A DNA stretch of 16,317 nucleotides from an uncultured Ruminococcus sp. (lineage in GTDB: Bacteria; Bacillota; Clostridia; Oscillospirales; Ruminococcaceae). Shown here one piece after another: positions 1-6,394 of the stretch (its first letter is position 1; each line of letters opens with the position of its first letter). The stretch spans positions 1 to 16,317 of the forward strand of contig CAMWLD010000012.1 of the NCBI GenBank assembly GCA_947175005.1, written 5' to 3'. Under the pieces are notes generated by a model. The model was not told where the DNA came from, searched no databases, and was given only the letters and a program-made list of their open reading frames with translations. Made by a program: the position numbers and the translations under genes.

Positions 1-84
1 TATTTGGTTGTTTGGTTTATTTTTGATCTGTTGGTTGTTTTTTTTTCCGTTCAAGCACTTTGTTTGCTCTGGGGGGTTGTTTTT

Positions 85-138
85 GGGGGCAGGGGCGGAG
101 TCCCCTGGCGGGGGACGGGGGGCAGCGCCCCCTTTGGC
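85..138. repeat. GC-rich dispersed intergenic repeat, left copy
   Basis: This G/C block has nested inverted symmetry. GTCCCC (100-105) pairs with GGGGAC (111-116), and GGGGGC (85-90) pairs with GCCCCC (127-132). A closely related sequence ends the window (16281-16317), sharing the blocks GGGCGGAG, TGGCGGGG, GACGGGGG and CAGC in the same order. It contains no credible gene. Two copies within 16 kb suggest a dispersed family of this genome; the family identity is inferred. Confidence 0.65.
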
Positions 139-179
139 ACTAACATAGCGTTGCAAAATAAAGAACTACAAGCCCCCCC

Positions 180-365
180 AAAAAACCGCCGCCCGATTTG
201 GATAATTGAAAGTCGAAGTAACGCAAAACAAGGTATCTCACAATTACCAAAAAGGTGACAATCGGGCGGCGGTGCAGCATAGAAATGTGTGACGAACGTC
301 ACACGTTTCATGCTGCCGCCCGTAAGGGCGAGGTCGCTGACAGATACGAACAAAGTAAAGCGACA
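180..365. other. Structured non-coding block with competing inverted repeats
   Basis: Three segments can pair in mutually exclusive ways. ACCGCCGCCCGATT (185-198) is a perfect 14-bp match to the reverse complement of 260-273. The same 260-280 segment also pairs with 310-322 (CGGGCGGC/GCCGCCCG and AGCAT/ATGCT), around an 8-bp hairpin GTGTGACG-AA-CGTCACAC (287-304). A further 6-bp stem is GTCGCT (333-338)/AGCGAC (359-364). Read on the minus strand, the 185-198 arm is followed directly by a run of at least five T residues, so it resembles an attenuator or the end of a small RNA. The 61-nt loop is long for a terminator. No gene is recognised in 1-457. The function is unknown. Confidence 0.45.
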
Positions 366-457
366 ACCAACCAAATTCCGATATAACAGCAGACAGTTCA
401 GCGTGTTCTACTGTAATTTATCATACACTGTTTTTCGCAAAATAATATTTTTACCTC

Positions 458-486
458 TTGAAAAAAACGCCGCCTTATGTTATAAT
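458..486 (+). promoter_or_regulatory. SigA-type promoter for the 523-1041 gene
   Basis: TTGAAA (458-463) and TATAAT (481-486) are separated by exactly 17 bp. A second TATAAT lies at 491-496. Predicted transcription start is near 493, giving a leader of about 30 nt before the ribosome site. Confidence 0.75.
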
Positions 487-522
487 ATGTTATAATAAAG
501 AAGCAGAAAGGAGGCAGGAATT

Positions 523-1041
523 TTGAACTGTGACCCAAACCACCTTTCCCTTGAAAACGCATTTTCACAAGGGGCAGAAATAAACGGGGAAAACCTTATC
601 ATAAATATTTCGGGAGCAATTGCCGTACACGGCACCGAAACCGACAGCAATAATATCCGCTTTGACAATATGACCCTCACTTTTGAAAATTTCCGCCTTG
701 TATCGGCTTTTATCCTTACCAGACGTGTCCTCGATTTCAAATCCAACTCACCAAAGGAAGTAAAGGGAAGAAAGCTCTACAAAAGTGAAATTGAAGATTT
801 CACCCACCGCTTTGTAACCGAGGAATGGGACATTATGTCCTTTGAATTTTCGGATAAAAAAGGCGAATGCAAAGCCGCTTTTTCCCCCGTGTTTTCAGGT
901 AACGGGGATATGTTCACCGTAAATATTTCCTGCGATAATTTAACAGCGGAAGCCGTAGGCGAGGGAGAAATTCTCCCAAAGGAAAAAATTCCCTTTTTGG
1001 AAAAATTTTCCAAATTTATAAAAGGCAAAAATTCCCGATAA
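523..1041 (+). CDS. Hypothetical protein, 172 aa
   Basis: I do not recognise this protein. The frame opens with TTG preceded by a strong ribosome site AAAGGAGG (507-514) at 8-nt spacing, which is why the TTG start is chosen. It has its own promoter at 458-486. The product has no signal peptide, no membrane segment and no obvious catalytic motif. It looks like a soluble, beta-rich protein, with a Lys/Phe-rich C-terminus (FLEKFSKFIKGK). The gene is more AT-rich than the HD gene downstream and is transcribed separately from it. The correct promoter, ribosome site and uninterrupted frame make it a likely real gene, but its role cannot be inferred. Confidence 0.7.
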   Translation: MNCDPNHLSLENAFSQGAEINGENLIINISGAIAVHGTETDSNNIRFDNMTLTFENFRLVSAFILTRRVLDFKSNSPKEVKGRKLYKSEIEDFTHRFVTEEWDIMSFEFSDKKGECKAAFSPVFSGNGDMFTVNISCDNLTAEAVGEGEILPKEKIPFLEKFSKFIKGKNSR

Positions 1042-1044
1042 TAA

Positions 1045-1083
1045 AATATTGCACAACAAATTTCTTAAAAACTGTGCATTATT
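1045..1083 (+). terminator. Weak AT-rich hairpin after the 523-1041 gene
   Basis: AATA-t-TGCACA (1045-1055) pairs with TGTGCA-t-TATT (1073-1083) across a 17-nt loop, with one internal mismatch. No clean U-run follows, so termination is uncertain. It sits between the upstream stop codon and the next promoter. Confidence 0.35.
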
Positions 1084-1087
1084 GCTA

Positions 1088-1116
1088 TTGAAATATGAGA
1101 CGTATGCTGATATAAT
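1088..1116 (+). promoter_or_regulatory. SigA-type promoter for the HD-domain gene
   Basis: TTGAAA (1088-1093), a 17-bp spacer and TATAAT (1111-1116). Predicted start is near 1123, leaving a leader of about 130 nt. The leader contains two small hairpins: CCGA-CTG-TCGG (1169-1179) and GTTTTCG/CGAAAAC (1208-1214 with 1225-1231). The second ends just before the ribosome site and could influence its access. Confidence 0.75.
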
Positions 1117-1252
1117 ATAATTGAACGTGTTCGGCAGGATTCGTATTATTAATGCAAAAATACATAAACCGACTGTCGGACATATAAATTTACCGAAAAA
1201 TTTAAACGTTTTCGATATATTCCCCGAAAACAAAAATTAAGGAGATAATTTT

Positions 1253-1822
1253 ATGCTTAATGCGATCGGTTCAAAGATAGATCTTTCAGTACCCGACAGC
1301 GAGTGCGGATATTACGAGCTGGTAAGCGATTTGCTGGACAGCGAGGTGGTTCAGCAAATGCAGCAGTATATGCACCATGGGCATACTACCTGCTTTCAGC
1401 ATTGCCTGAACGTTTCCTATTACAATTATCTGCTGTGCAAGCTGCTGAGCCTTGACTGCCGCGCGGGCGCAAGGGCGGGTCTGCTGCACGATCTGTTTTT
1501 GTACGATTGGCATGATTATGTAAAGGTAAAGGGTCAGCGGATGCACGGCTGGACTCACGCGGGCACGGCGCTGGCGAACGTGCGCAAGTATTTCTCCATA
1601 ACCCCCATGGAGGCGGATATTATCGAAAAGCATATGTTCCCCATGAACATTGCCCTGCCCAAATACCGCGAGACTGTGGTAATAATCTGCGTGGACAAGA
1701 TATGCGGCGCTTGGGAGGTTGTGGCGCACTGGGGCTATTTAATGAAGCTTTTAGCCACATACCCCGTCCGCAAACACAGGGAGAGGCTTGCGGAAAAAGG
1801 AACGGCGGAAAAGGCTGCATAA
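1253..1822 (+). CDS. HD-domain phosphohydrolase-like protein, 189 aa
   Basis: This is a small stand-alone HD-superfamily protein, a family of metal-dependent phosphohydrolases acting on nucleotides and phosphate esters. Visible metal-ligand candidates are His50 (FQHCLNV), the His79-Asp80 doublet in GLLHDLFLYDWHDY, His98/His102 (MHGWTHAG), His127 (EKHMFP) and Asp149 (VDKI). This order matches the H...HD...H...D layout of the family. There is no signal peptide; the C-terminus is a short charged tail. The ATG is preceded by AAGGAG with about 8 nt spacing. It has its own promoter and a strong terminator, so it is monocistronic and not part of the FAS operon. The substrate cannot be told from sequence. 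Confidence 0.85.
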   Translation: MLNAIGSKIDLSVPDSECGYYELVSDLLDSEVVQQMQQYMHHGHTTCFQHCLNVSYYNYLLCKLLSLDCRAGARAGLLHDLFLYDWHDYVKVKGQRMHGWTHAGTALANVRKYFSITPMEADIIEKHMFPMNIALPKYRETVVIICVDKICGAWEVVAHWGYLMKLLATYPVRKHRERLAEKGTAEKAA

Positions 1823-1848
1823 AAACATACAACTACTGAAAAATACGG

Positions 1849-1882
1849 AAAGACCGGGCGATAAGTCACCCGGTCTTTTTTT
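1849..1882. terminator. Bidirectional intrinsic terminator
   Basis: AAAGACCGGG (1849-1858) pairs perfectly with CCCGGTCTTT (1869-1878) around a 10-nt loop. The plus strand then runs into T residues to 1882. The plus-strand T-run overlaps the TAA stop of the convergent gene at 1881-1883. On the minus strand the stem is followed by a looser T-rich stretch, so both convergent genes probably end here. Confidence 0.9.
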
Positions 1883-3071
1883 ACTTTTTGGCGCTTGCTT
1901 TGTAAATCGACGTTGTGGACGAATGGGAATGGAACATTCTCTGCACAAGGGTAGTTACTTCCGAATACTTGTATGAGCCTATTTCAAGGCGGGCTTTCTC
2001 AAAGGCTTTGAGCCCCGGGCTGTTCGGTGACTTTTTCCGAGCGGCTGCAAGGTTTCTTTCCATGAATCTGTTAAGGCTTTCGAGAAGCTCCTCACGTTTT
2101 TCCAAAGGGGTCAAGGGCTTTTTAACGGTTTCGTTCATATGCTTTTCGGGTAACTTTCGTTCGGTATTCAAAGGCTTTCCGAAAAGCTCCGCAAAGTCTT
2201 TATCGGTAAATACGGGGATCTCATTCGGGGAATTTTCGGGGAACATATGACGGATAGGCATATTTCTCCCCAAAAGCTCGGAAAAGTCCTTGCCGCTTGA
2301 TTTTTCGGGGAACTTGTATTTGATAGTCATGGGCTTTCCGAAAAGCTCGGCAAAGTCTTTTTCGGTAAGTGTCGGGAGAGAATCATCTCCGAAAGATTCT
2401 GCCATATAGGCAACGCAGTTATTGTAAATTTCCCTGTTGGAAAGGGCTTTTTCCTGATACCATGCCTTGCTGCCGTCTTTATAATTAACAGTGCCTGCGG
2501 TATAGCTGGCGGTGGTGCGCTTATATGCGGAGCTTTGGGCGGCAAAGGAAATGTTTGTGCCCATTGTCTCCCCGTCCTTTGAAATAAGCTCGGACAAATT
2601 GCCTGTAAGGGTTTGCTGCTCAAAGGAACGCTCGGTATATTCCCACGTCTCCTCCACTGCGCTTGAAATGCCGTTCATATCCGAGCGGCTTTTGCCGAAG
2701 GTTTTGGAAAAATCGTCCATGTTAACGATAAAATGGCTTTCGGTGCTGCTGAATGTAAGGCTGTATTCTCCGTGTTCCTCATCTTCAAAGGTGAGGGTCT
2801 GTTCCATATATGTATAGCAGTATGCGCAGCCCTTGCCCATGCTCTCATCGGTAATGAACTCTGTCCTTTTATAGACGGATTCGGATTTGGGCAGGGTAAG
2901 CTGGAGAGTATCGGTATCTCCCTGCGCCCGACGGAACTTTTCGATAGACGCTATCCTTGCTTCATCGCCTTTGGCAATTGCGTCCGCCATTGCCTGGGTA
3001 GTGTCGACCTTTACATTAAGAGTGTTTTTGGTGCTTGTGTATGATCCGCTGCCTTCGATGCTTACTTGCAT
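1881..3071 (-). CDS. Hypothetical protein with three internal DFxELxG repeats, 396 aa
   Basis: Unrecognised. The start at 3071 (MQVSIEGSGSY) is preferred to an upstream in-frame ATG at 3131 because GGGAGGAG lies 7 nt before it. There is no signal peptide or membrane segment, so the protein is probably cytoplasmic or exported by a non-Sec route. The N-terminal half is Ser/Thr-rich. It carries a CxxC pair (Cys82, Cys85; GCAYCYTY). Residues about 234-312 hold three repeats of the form KDFaELfGkp...FPEk. Residues about 320-348 form a charged helical stretch (LTPLEKREELLESLNRFMER). It converges on the HD gene and lies beyond the acpP terminator, so it is transcribed separately; I see no convincing promoter in 3072-3272. 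Confidence 0.75.
   Translation of the reverse strand: MQVSIEGSGSYTSTKNTLNVKVDTTQAMADAIAKGDEARIASIEKFRRAQGDTDTLQLTLPKSESVYKRTEFITDESMGKGCAYCYTYMEQTLTFEDEEHGEYSLTFSSTESHFIVNMDDFSKTFGKSRSDMNGISSAVEETWEYTERSFEQQTLTGNLSELISKDGETMGTNISFAAQSSAYKRTTASYTAGTVNYKDGSKAWYQEKALSNREIYNNCVAYMAESFGDDSLPTLTEKDFAELFGKPMTIKYKFPEKSSGKDFSELLGRNMPIRHMFPENSPNEIPVFTDKDFAELFGKPLNTERKLPEKHMNETVKKPLTPLEKREELLESLNRFMERNLAAARKKSPNSPGLKAFEKARLEIGSYKYSEVTTLVQRMFHSHSSTTSIYKASAKK
2136..2372 (-). repeat. Three coding repeats inside the 396-aa hypothetical protein
   Basis: Tandem units of 25-27 residues: LTEKDFAELFGKP...KFPEK, then GKDFSELLGRN...MFPEN, then FTDKDFAELFGKP...KLPEK. Units one and three are nearly identical at DNA level over the GGCTTTCCGAAAAGCTC region (plus-strand reading), while unit two has diverged. 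This suggests duplication within the gene. Confidence 0.8.
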
Positions 3072-3272
3072 AATAATACTCCTCCCGTTAGTTGATTTAT
3101 TGTTGCTACAAATCGCCGAATTGCCGATCAAAGCCTCCGCCCATAGACGTTTTGAAAATGCGAAAATTTAAAAAAGCGGATTTATCGGCGTTCCTTTGAT
3201 CTATAACACTTCTTATATATATTATCGGCAGGAAAATTTAAAACTTTAGCTTTAATATAAATTTTTCTGCAT

Positions 3273-3316
3273 AAAAAATCCCCGGTCAATCAAACGATCG
3301 ACCGGGGGATTTTTAT
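3273..3316 (-). terminator. Intrinsic terminator of the fab/acc operon, after acpP
   Basis: The stem pairs ATCCCCGGTC (3278-3287) with GACCGGGGGAT (3300-3310), extended by A/T pairs and containing one extra G. On the minus strand it ends in six T residues (3278-3273). It lies about 40 nt after the acpP stop and is the first strong terminator after fabH. Confidence 0.9.
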
Positions 3317-3355
3317 ATGCAATTATCTGATCTCTGACAACCGATCTCCGGAAGC

Positions 3356-3589
3356 TTAGTCCTCCTGATGATCCTCGATATACTTAACGATATCGCCAAC
3401 AGTCTTAAGGTTCTGCGCTGCTTCCTCGGGGATCTCGATGTCCAGCTGCTCCTCGAACTCGTTAATAAGATCAATAATGTCAAGAGAATCCGCACCCAGG
3501 TCTTCCTGAATGGTGGCGCTTTCGGTTATCTTATCCTCCTCAACGTCCAGCTTCTCCTGAATGATCTCCTTTACCTTATCAAATACCAT
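3356..3589 (-). CDS. acpP: Acyl carrier protein, 77 aa
   Basis: ACP carries the growing acyl chain on a 4'-phosphopantetheine arm between the FASII enzymes. The attachment site is Ser35 in the conserved GADSLDIIDL helix. The acidic four-helix pattern and the length (77 aa; family usually 75-85) are typical. The ATG at 3589 follows AAGGAGG with 8-nt spacing, one of the strongest ribosome sites in the window. It is the last gene of the operon, 68 nt after accA, followed by the terminator at 3273-3316. A distal position is notable for a protein normally needed in large amounts; the strong ribosome site may compensate. I found no convincing private promoter. Confidence 0.97.
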   Translation of the reverse strand: MVFDKVKEIIQEKLDVEEDKITESATIQEDLGADSLDIIDLINEFEEQLDIEIPEEAAQNLKTVGDIVKYIEDHQED

Positions 3590-3657
3590 TTGATTTTCCT
3601 CCTTGAAAATATTTATAATAAAGACACAATTTGTCCTTATCTCGTTAACTTTTCGGC

Positions 3658-4500
3658 TTATTCCATGAACTCACCGATTTTTCTAAATTTATTATATCGT
3701 TCATTCAGCAAAACGTCAATATCTTTTGCCATTTTCTTATTCAGCGTTTTTACCAAAAATTCAGCGATATTTTCGGCAGTGGTCTCGGGATCGTTGTGTG
3801 CGCCCCCTTCCGGCTCGGGTATTATCTCCTCGCAAATCCCCAAGGATAGGGCGTCGTGGGAGGTTATCCGCATTATTCCGCAGGCTTCCTCTTCCCTTGA
3901 GGGGTCTTTCCAGAGAATGGAGGCAAAGCCTCTGGGAGAAATTACCGAGTAGCTGGCATTTTCCAGCATGGCAAGCTCGTCGCATACACCCAGCGCCAAC
4001 GCGCCGCCGCTGCCCCCCTCTCCCAGCACAAGGGATATAACGGGGGTTTTAAGGGTCATAAACTCCGCCAGGCTTCGCGCTATCGCCTCTCCCTGCCCGC
4101 GCTTTTCCGCCTCTACCCCGCAGAATGCCCCGGGGGTGTCGATAAAGCAGATAACTGGACGGTGGAATTTCTCCGCCTGATGAGCAAGCCTCAAAGCCTT
4201 TCTGTAGCCCTCGGGATGAGGCATGGCAAAGTTTGAGGCCTTGTTTTCATAAATATCCCGCCCCTTTACCTCGGCTATTATTGTAACGGGCGTGCCCTCC
4301 AGTCTGCCTATGCCGCCGAGAATAGCCCCGTCGTCACCGTAAAACCTGTCCCCGTGAAGCTCAAAAAAATCCGTAAATATCAGGGGAATGTAATCTCTTA
4401 TCGTAGGACGGTTTTTGTTCCGCACTATCATCAGCCGCTCAAAGGGCGTAATTTCCCGCTCCTGACTGACGTTTGCAGCACCGCTCATATTCTCAGCCAT
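3658..4500 (-). CDS. accA: Acetyl-CoA carboxylase carboxyltransferase subunit alpha, 280 aa
   Basis: AccA and AccD together form the carboxyltransferase that moves CO2 from carboxybiotin on AccB to acetyl-CoA, giving malonyl-CoA. Visible crotonase-fold motifs are HPEGYRKA (about 95-102), IDTPGA (120-125), the oxyanion-forming [10 protein letters not shown] (160-169) and [11 protein letters not shown] (187-197). I start it at ATG 4500 because AAAGGAG lies 9 nt upstream. The frame stays open to an ATG at 4662, but that extension only re-reads the low-complexity tail of accD. At 280 residues it is shorter than the E. coli protein and nearer the short form of some Firmicutes. The start overlaps the accD stop by 8 nt (ATGGCTGA), implying translational coupling of the two equimolar subunits. 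Confidence 0.95.
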   Translation of the reverse strand: MAENMSGAANVSQEREITPFERLMIVRNKNRPTIRDYIPLIFTDFFELHGDRFYGDDGAILGGIGRLEGTPVTIIAEVKGRDIYENKASNFAMPHPEGYRKALRLAHQAEKFHRPVICFIDTPGAFCGVEAEKRGQGEAIARSLAEFMTLKTPVISLVLGEGGSGGALALGVCDELAMLENASYSVISPRGFASILWKDPSREEEACGIMRITSHDALSLGICEEIIPEPEGGAHNDPETTAENIAEFLVKTLNKKMAKDIDVLLNERYNKFRKIGEFME

Positions 4501-5596
4501 TTTTTCCCGCTCCTTTCCCGGGTTTATTTTTATGTGCACCAAAGATTCCCTCGGACTTGCCGGGTTTATCGGATCTGTCGGACTTTCCGGCACTGTCGGA
4601 TTTACCGACACTGTTTGCATTGCCGGCATTGCTTGCATTGCCACTGCTTCCTGTATTATCATCGTTTTCTTTGGAGGCAGGTCTTTCCTTTGGTGTTTTT
4701 GATGTACTTTCGGAGGATGATGTATCGGAAGATTTTTCGGTCGGAGAAGTTTCCGCCGAAGATTTAACGGGCGGTCTGTGCAGCCTTATCAAATGGGCAA
4801 TGGTCCTCCGCATACTTTTCCGCTCACAGATAAAGTCCACAAAGCCGTTTTCCAGCAAGAACTCGGCGGACTGGAAATCCTCGGGCAGCCTTTGCTTTAT
4901 AGTGCCCTCGATAACGCGCCTCCCCGCAAAGCCTACGAGCACCTTCGGCTCGGCAATGATAATATCCCCCAGCGACGCAAAGGACGCCGTAACGCCGCCT
5001 GTGGTGGGGTCTGTGAGGACGGTGATGTATAATACTCCCGCCTCGGAGAGCCTTGCCGCAGCGCCGCTTGTTTTCGCCATCTGCATAAGAGACACAAGTC
5101 CCTCCTGCATTCTCGCCCCTCCCGAGGCGGTGAACAGGATAAGAGGAAGCTTTTTTTCGGCAGCCCTTTCAAAAGCCCTTGTTATCTTCTCTCCCACAAC
5201 GCTGCCCATGGACGCCATCATAAAATGAGAATCCATAACGCCGATAATGCACGGCTCGCCATGAATGGTGCATTCTCCCGTTACAACAGCCTCGGTCAGT
5301 CCCGTTTTTTCCTGCATAGCCCCGATCTTTTCCTCATATCCGGGAAAATCTATGGGATTTGCGGTCTGCATATCCTTGTCGTATTCCTTGAATGTGCCCT
5401 TGTCACAGGTAATAGCTATCCTGTCCCTTGCATTCATACGGGCATGGTAGCCGCATTCGGGGCACACCCACATATTCTTTTGCAGCTCGTCCGCACCGCA
5501 GCTGTTCTGACAGCGGGGACATCTGAATTCCTTTGTTTCGTTCTTTTCATCACCGTTAAACCGTGTGGTGACCATCTTGAATAAATCTTCCAGCAA
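4493..5596 (-). CDS. accD: Acetyl-CoA carboxylase carboxyltransferase subunit beta, with a long low-complexity tail, 367 aa
   Basis: This is the partner of AccA in the carboxyltransferase. An N-terminal zinc finger is visible (Cys26, Cys29, Cys45, Cys48: CPRC...CPEC), followed by the crotonase-fold core with [12 protein letters not shown] (155-166) and [13 protein letters not shown] (195-207). I choose TTG 5596 as start. AAGGAG lies 8 nt before it, and the resulting N-terminus (MLEDLFK) matches the family's usual MLKDIF-like start. ATG 5575 is the alternative and has no ribosome site. After about residue 275 the protein runs into a roughly 93-residue tail rich in Ser, Lys, Gly, Asn and Asp that the catalytic family does not need. 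The tail DNA (4493 to about 4775) is built of loosely repeated short units. Confidence 0.95.
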   Translation of the reverse strand: MLEDLFKMVTTRFNGDEKNETKEFRCPRCQNSCGADELQKNMWVCPECGYHARMNARDRIAITCDKGTFKEYDKDMQTANPIDFPGYEEKIGAMQEKTGLTEAVVTGECTIHGEPCIIGVMDSHFMMASMGSVVGEKITRAFERAAEKKLPLILFTASGGARMQEGLVSLMQMAKTSGAAARLSEAGVLYITVLTDPTTGGVTASFASLGDIIIAEPKVLVGFAGRRVIEGTIKQRLPEDFQSAEFLLENGFVDFICERKSMRRTIAHLIRLHRPPVKSSAETSPTEKSSDTSSSESTSKTPKERPASKENDDNTGSSGNASNAGNANSVGKSDSAGKSDRSDKPGKSEGIFGAHKNKPGKGAGKNG

Positions 5597-5616
5597 GATG
5601 AAAACTCCTTCTACTA

Positions 5617-5644
5617 GAGGCAAGAAGCAGGAGGCAAGAGGCAA
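5617..5644 (-). repeat. Tandem heptamer repeat upstream of accD
   Basis: Four consecutive 7-bp units on the plus strand: GAGGCAA, GAAGCAG, GAGGCAA, GAGGCAA. They end 21 bp upstream of the accD start codon and just before its ribosome site. A second four-unit array at 13634-13661 is in the opposite orientation; the two share a 24-bp identical stretch (5616-5639 against the complement of 13632-13655). The pattern resembles the short tandemly repeated repetitive elements described in other bacteria. Confidence 0.85.
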
Positions 5645-5718
5645 GAATTGACAGAAACTGTTTATGTTCTTGCAGGCTGCTGCTTTGCTTTTTCTCTTTT
5701 ATTTTTTATTAATAAGAT

Positions 5719-6288
5719 TTATAAAACAATTCTTCTTATCAAGAATTTGATAACTGTCATAATTAAAATTACCTTTGCCGTAAACCGTCCGCCCTTTTCG
5801 TCAAATTTAAACAGGGCGGGGGCGGGCAGCCAGGAGACCTGCCACGGAAGCAGGAGGGAAAGCATTAATATCCACCAGTAATCTGTGATATGTCTGCCTC
5901 CGGAAATTTTCATTTTTTTGGTAACGGGTTCTTCGGTATCGTCGGAAACCCGTATGCCCTTTGGCGTGCCGAATTCCCTTATGACCGCCTGGGGGGCGGC
6001 GTAATTTTCCCCGAAATCGGGGGATTCAAAGGGGATCAGCCCCGCATAGGGGTTTGCAAAGCTTTTTGCGGTCTTTACCTTTTTGGGAACAACAATGTCC
6101 TCTCCCGCAAGGGTAAAAAGCTCGGGGGCTGACACGTCCGTCAGCGGCTTTGCATTATTCCGGTACGCTGCCGAACGGGGCAGGGGGGTATTATCTTTTT
6201 TCGGTGTGCTGCTTCCGCAGTCAAGGCATACCCCTCTTACCATATGTCCCCCGCAATTCGGGCAGATCTTTTCTTTCTTATCCGTCAT
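5719..6288 (-). CDS. Zinc-ribbon protein with C-terminal membrane segments, 189 aa
   Basis: This is not a known FASII component. An N-terminal zinc ribbon is formed by Cys9, Cys12, Cys21 and Cys24 (CPNCGGHMVRGVCLDCG). A middle region of about 110 residues, rich in Pro, Ala, Lys and Glu, looks flexible. Two hydrophobic stretches close the protein: about 138-160 (WWILMLSLLLPW...) and about 171-189 (AKVILIMTVIKFLIRRIVL). With no N-terminal signal peptide, the ribbon probably faces the cytoplasm from a C-terminal anchor. The ATG is preceded by AAGGGTGAT. It sits between accC and accD in the same direction, so it is expected on the same transcript. A role in tethering or regulating ACC or FAS at the membrane is only a guess from position. 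Confidence 0.8.
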   Translation of the reverse strand: MTDKKEKICPNCGGHMVRGVCLDCGSSTPKKDNTPLPRSAAYRNNAKPLTDVSAPELFTLAGEDIVVPKKVKTAKSFANPYAGLIPFESPDFGENYAAPQAVIREFGTPKGIRVSDDTEEPVTKKMKISGGRHITDYWWILMLSLLLPWQVSWLPAPALFKFDEKGGRFTAKVILIMTVIKFLIRRIVL

Positions 6289-6394
6289 AATATCATCACC
6301 CTTTGAAATAAATTATGTTTGCCTTTGTGTTTGATTCGGGGAGCGGCAGTTTATTCAAGGTTTTTTTAGCAACCGGTCCAGCCGCCGCTCATTA

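Noticed and set aside
151..161. TTGCAAAATAA shared with 16221-16231, possible direct repeat of an insertion
   Set aside because: It is only 11 AT-rich bases and lies on different sides of the GC-rich repeat at the two places, so chance is enough to explain it.
4..374. Overlapping open frames on both strands at the left end
   Set aside because: They run through the GC-rich repeat and the paired non-coding block, with no ribosome site and no protein-like composition.
4501..4662. N-terminal extension of AccA from ATG 4662
   Set aside because: It re-reads the accD tail in another frame; the ribosome site sits before ATG 4500.
5617..5644. Possible CRISPR-like array
   Set aside because: The units are 7 bp, contiguous and without spacers, so this is a simple tandem repeat. 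No CRISPR array is seen in the window.
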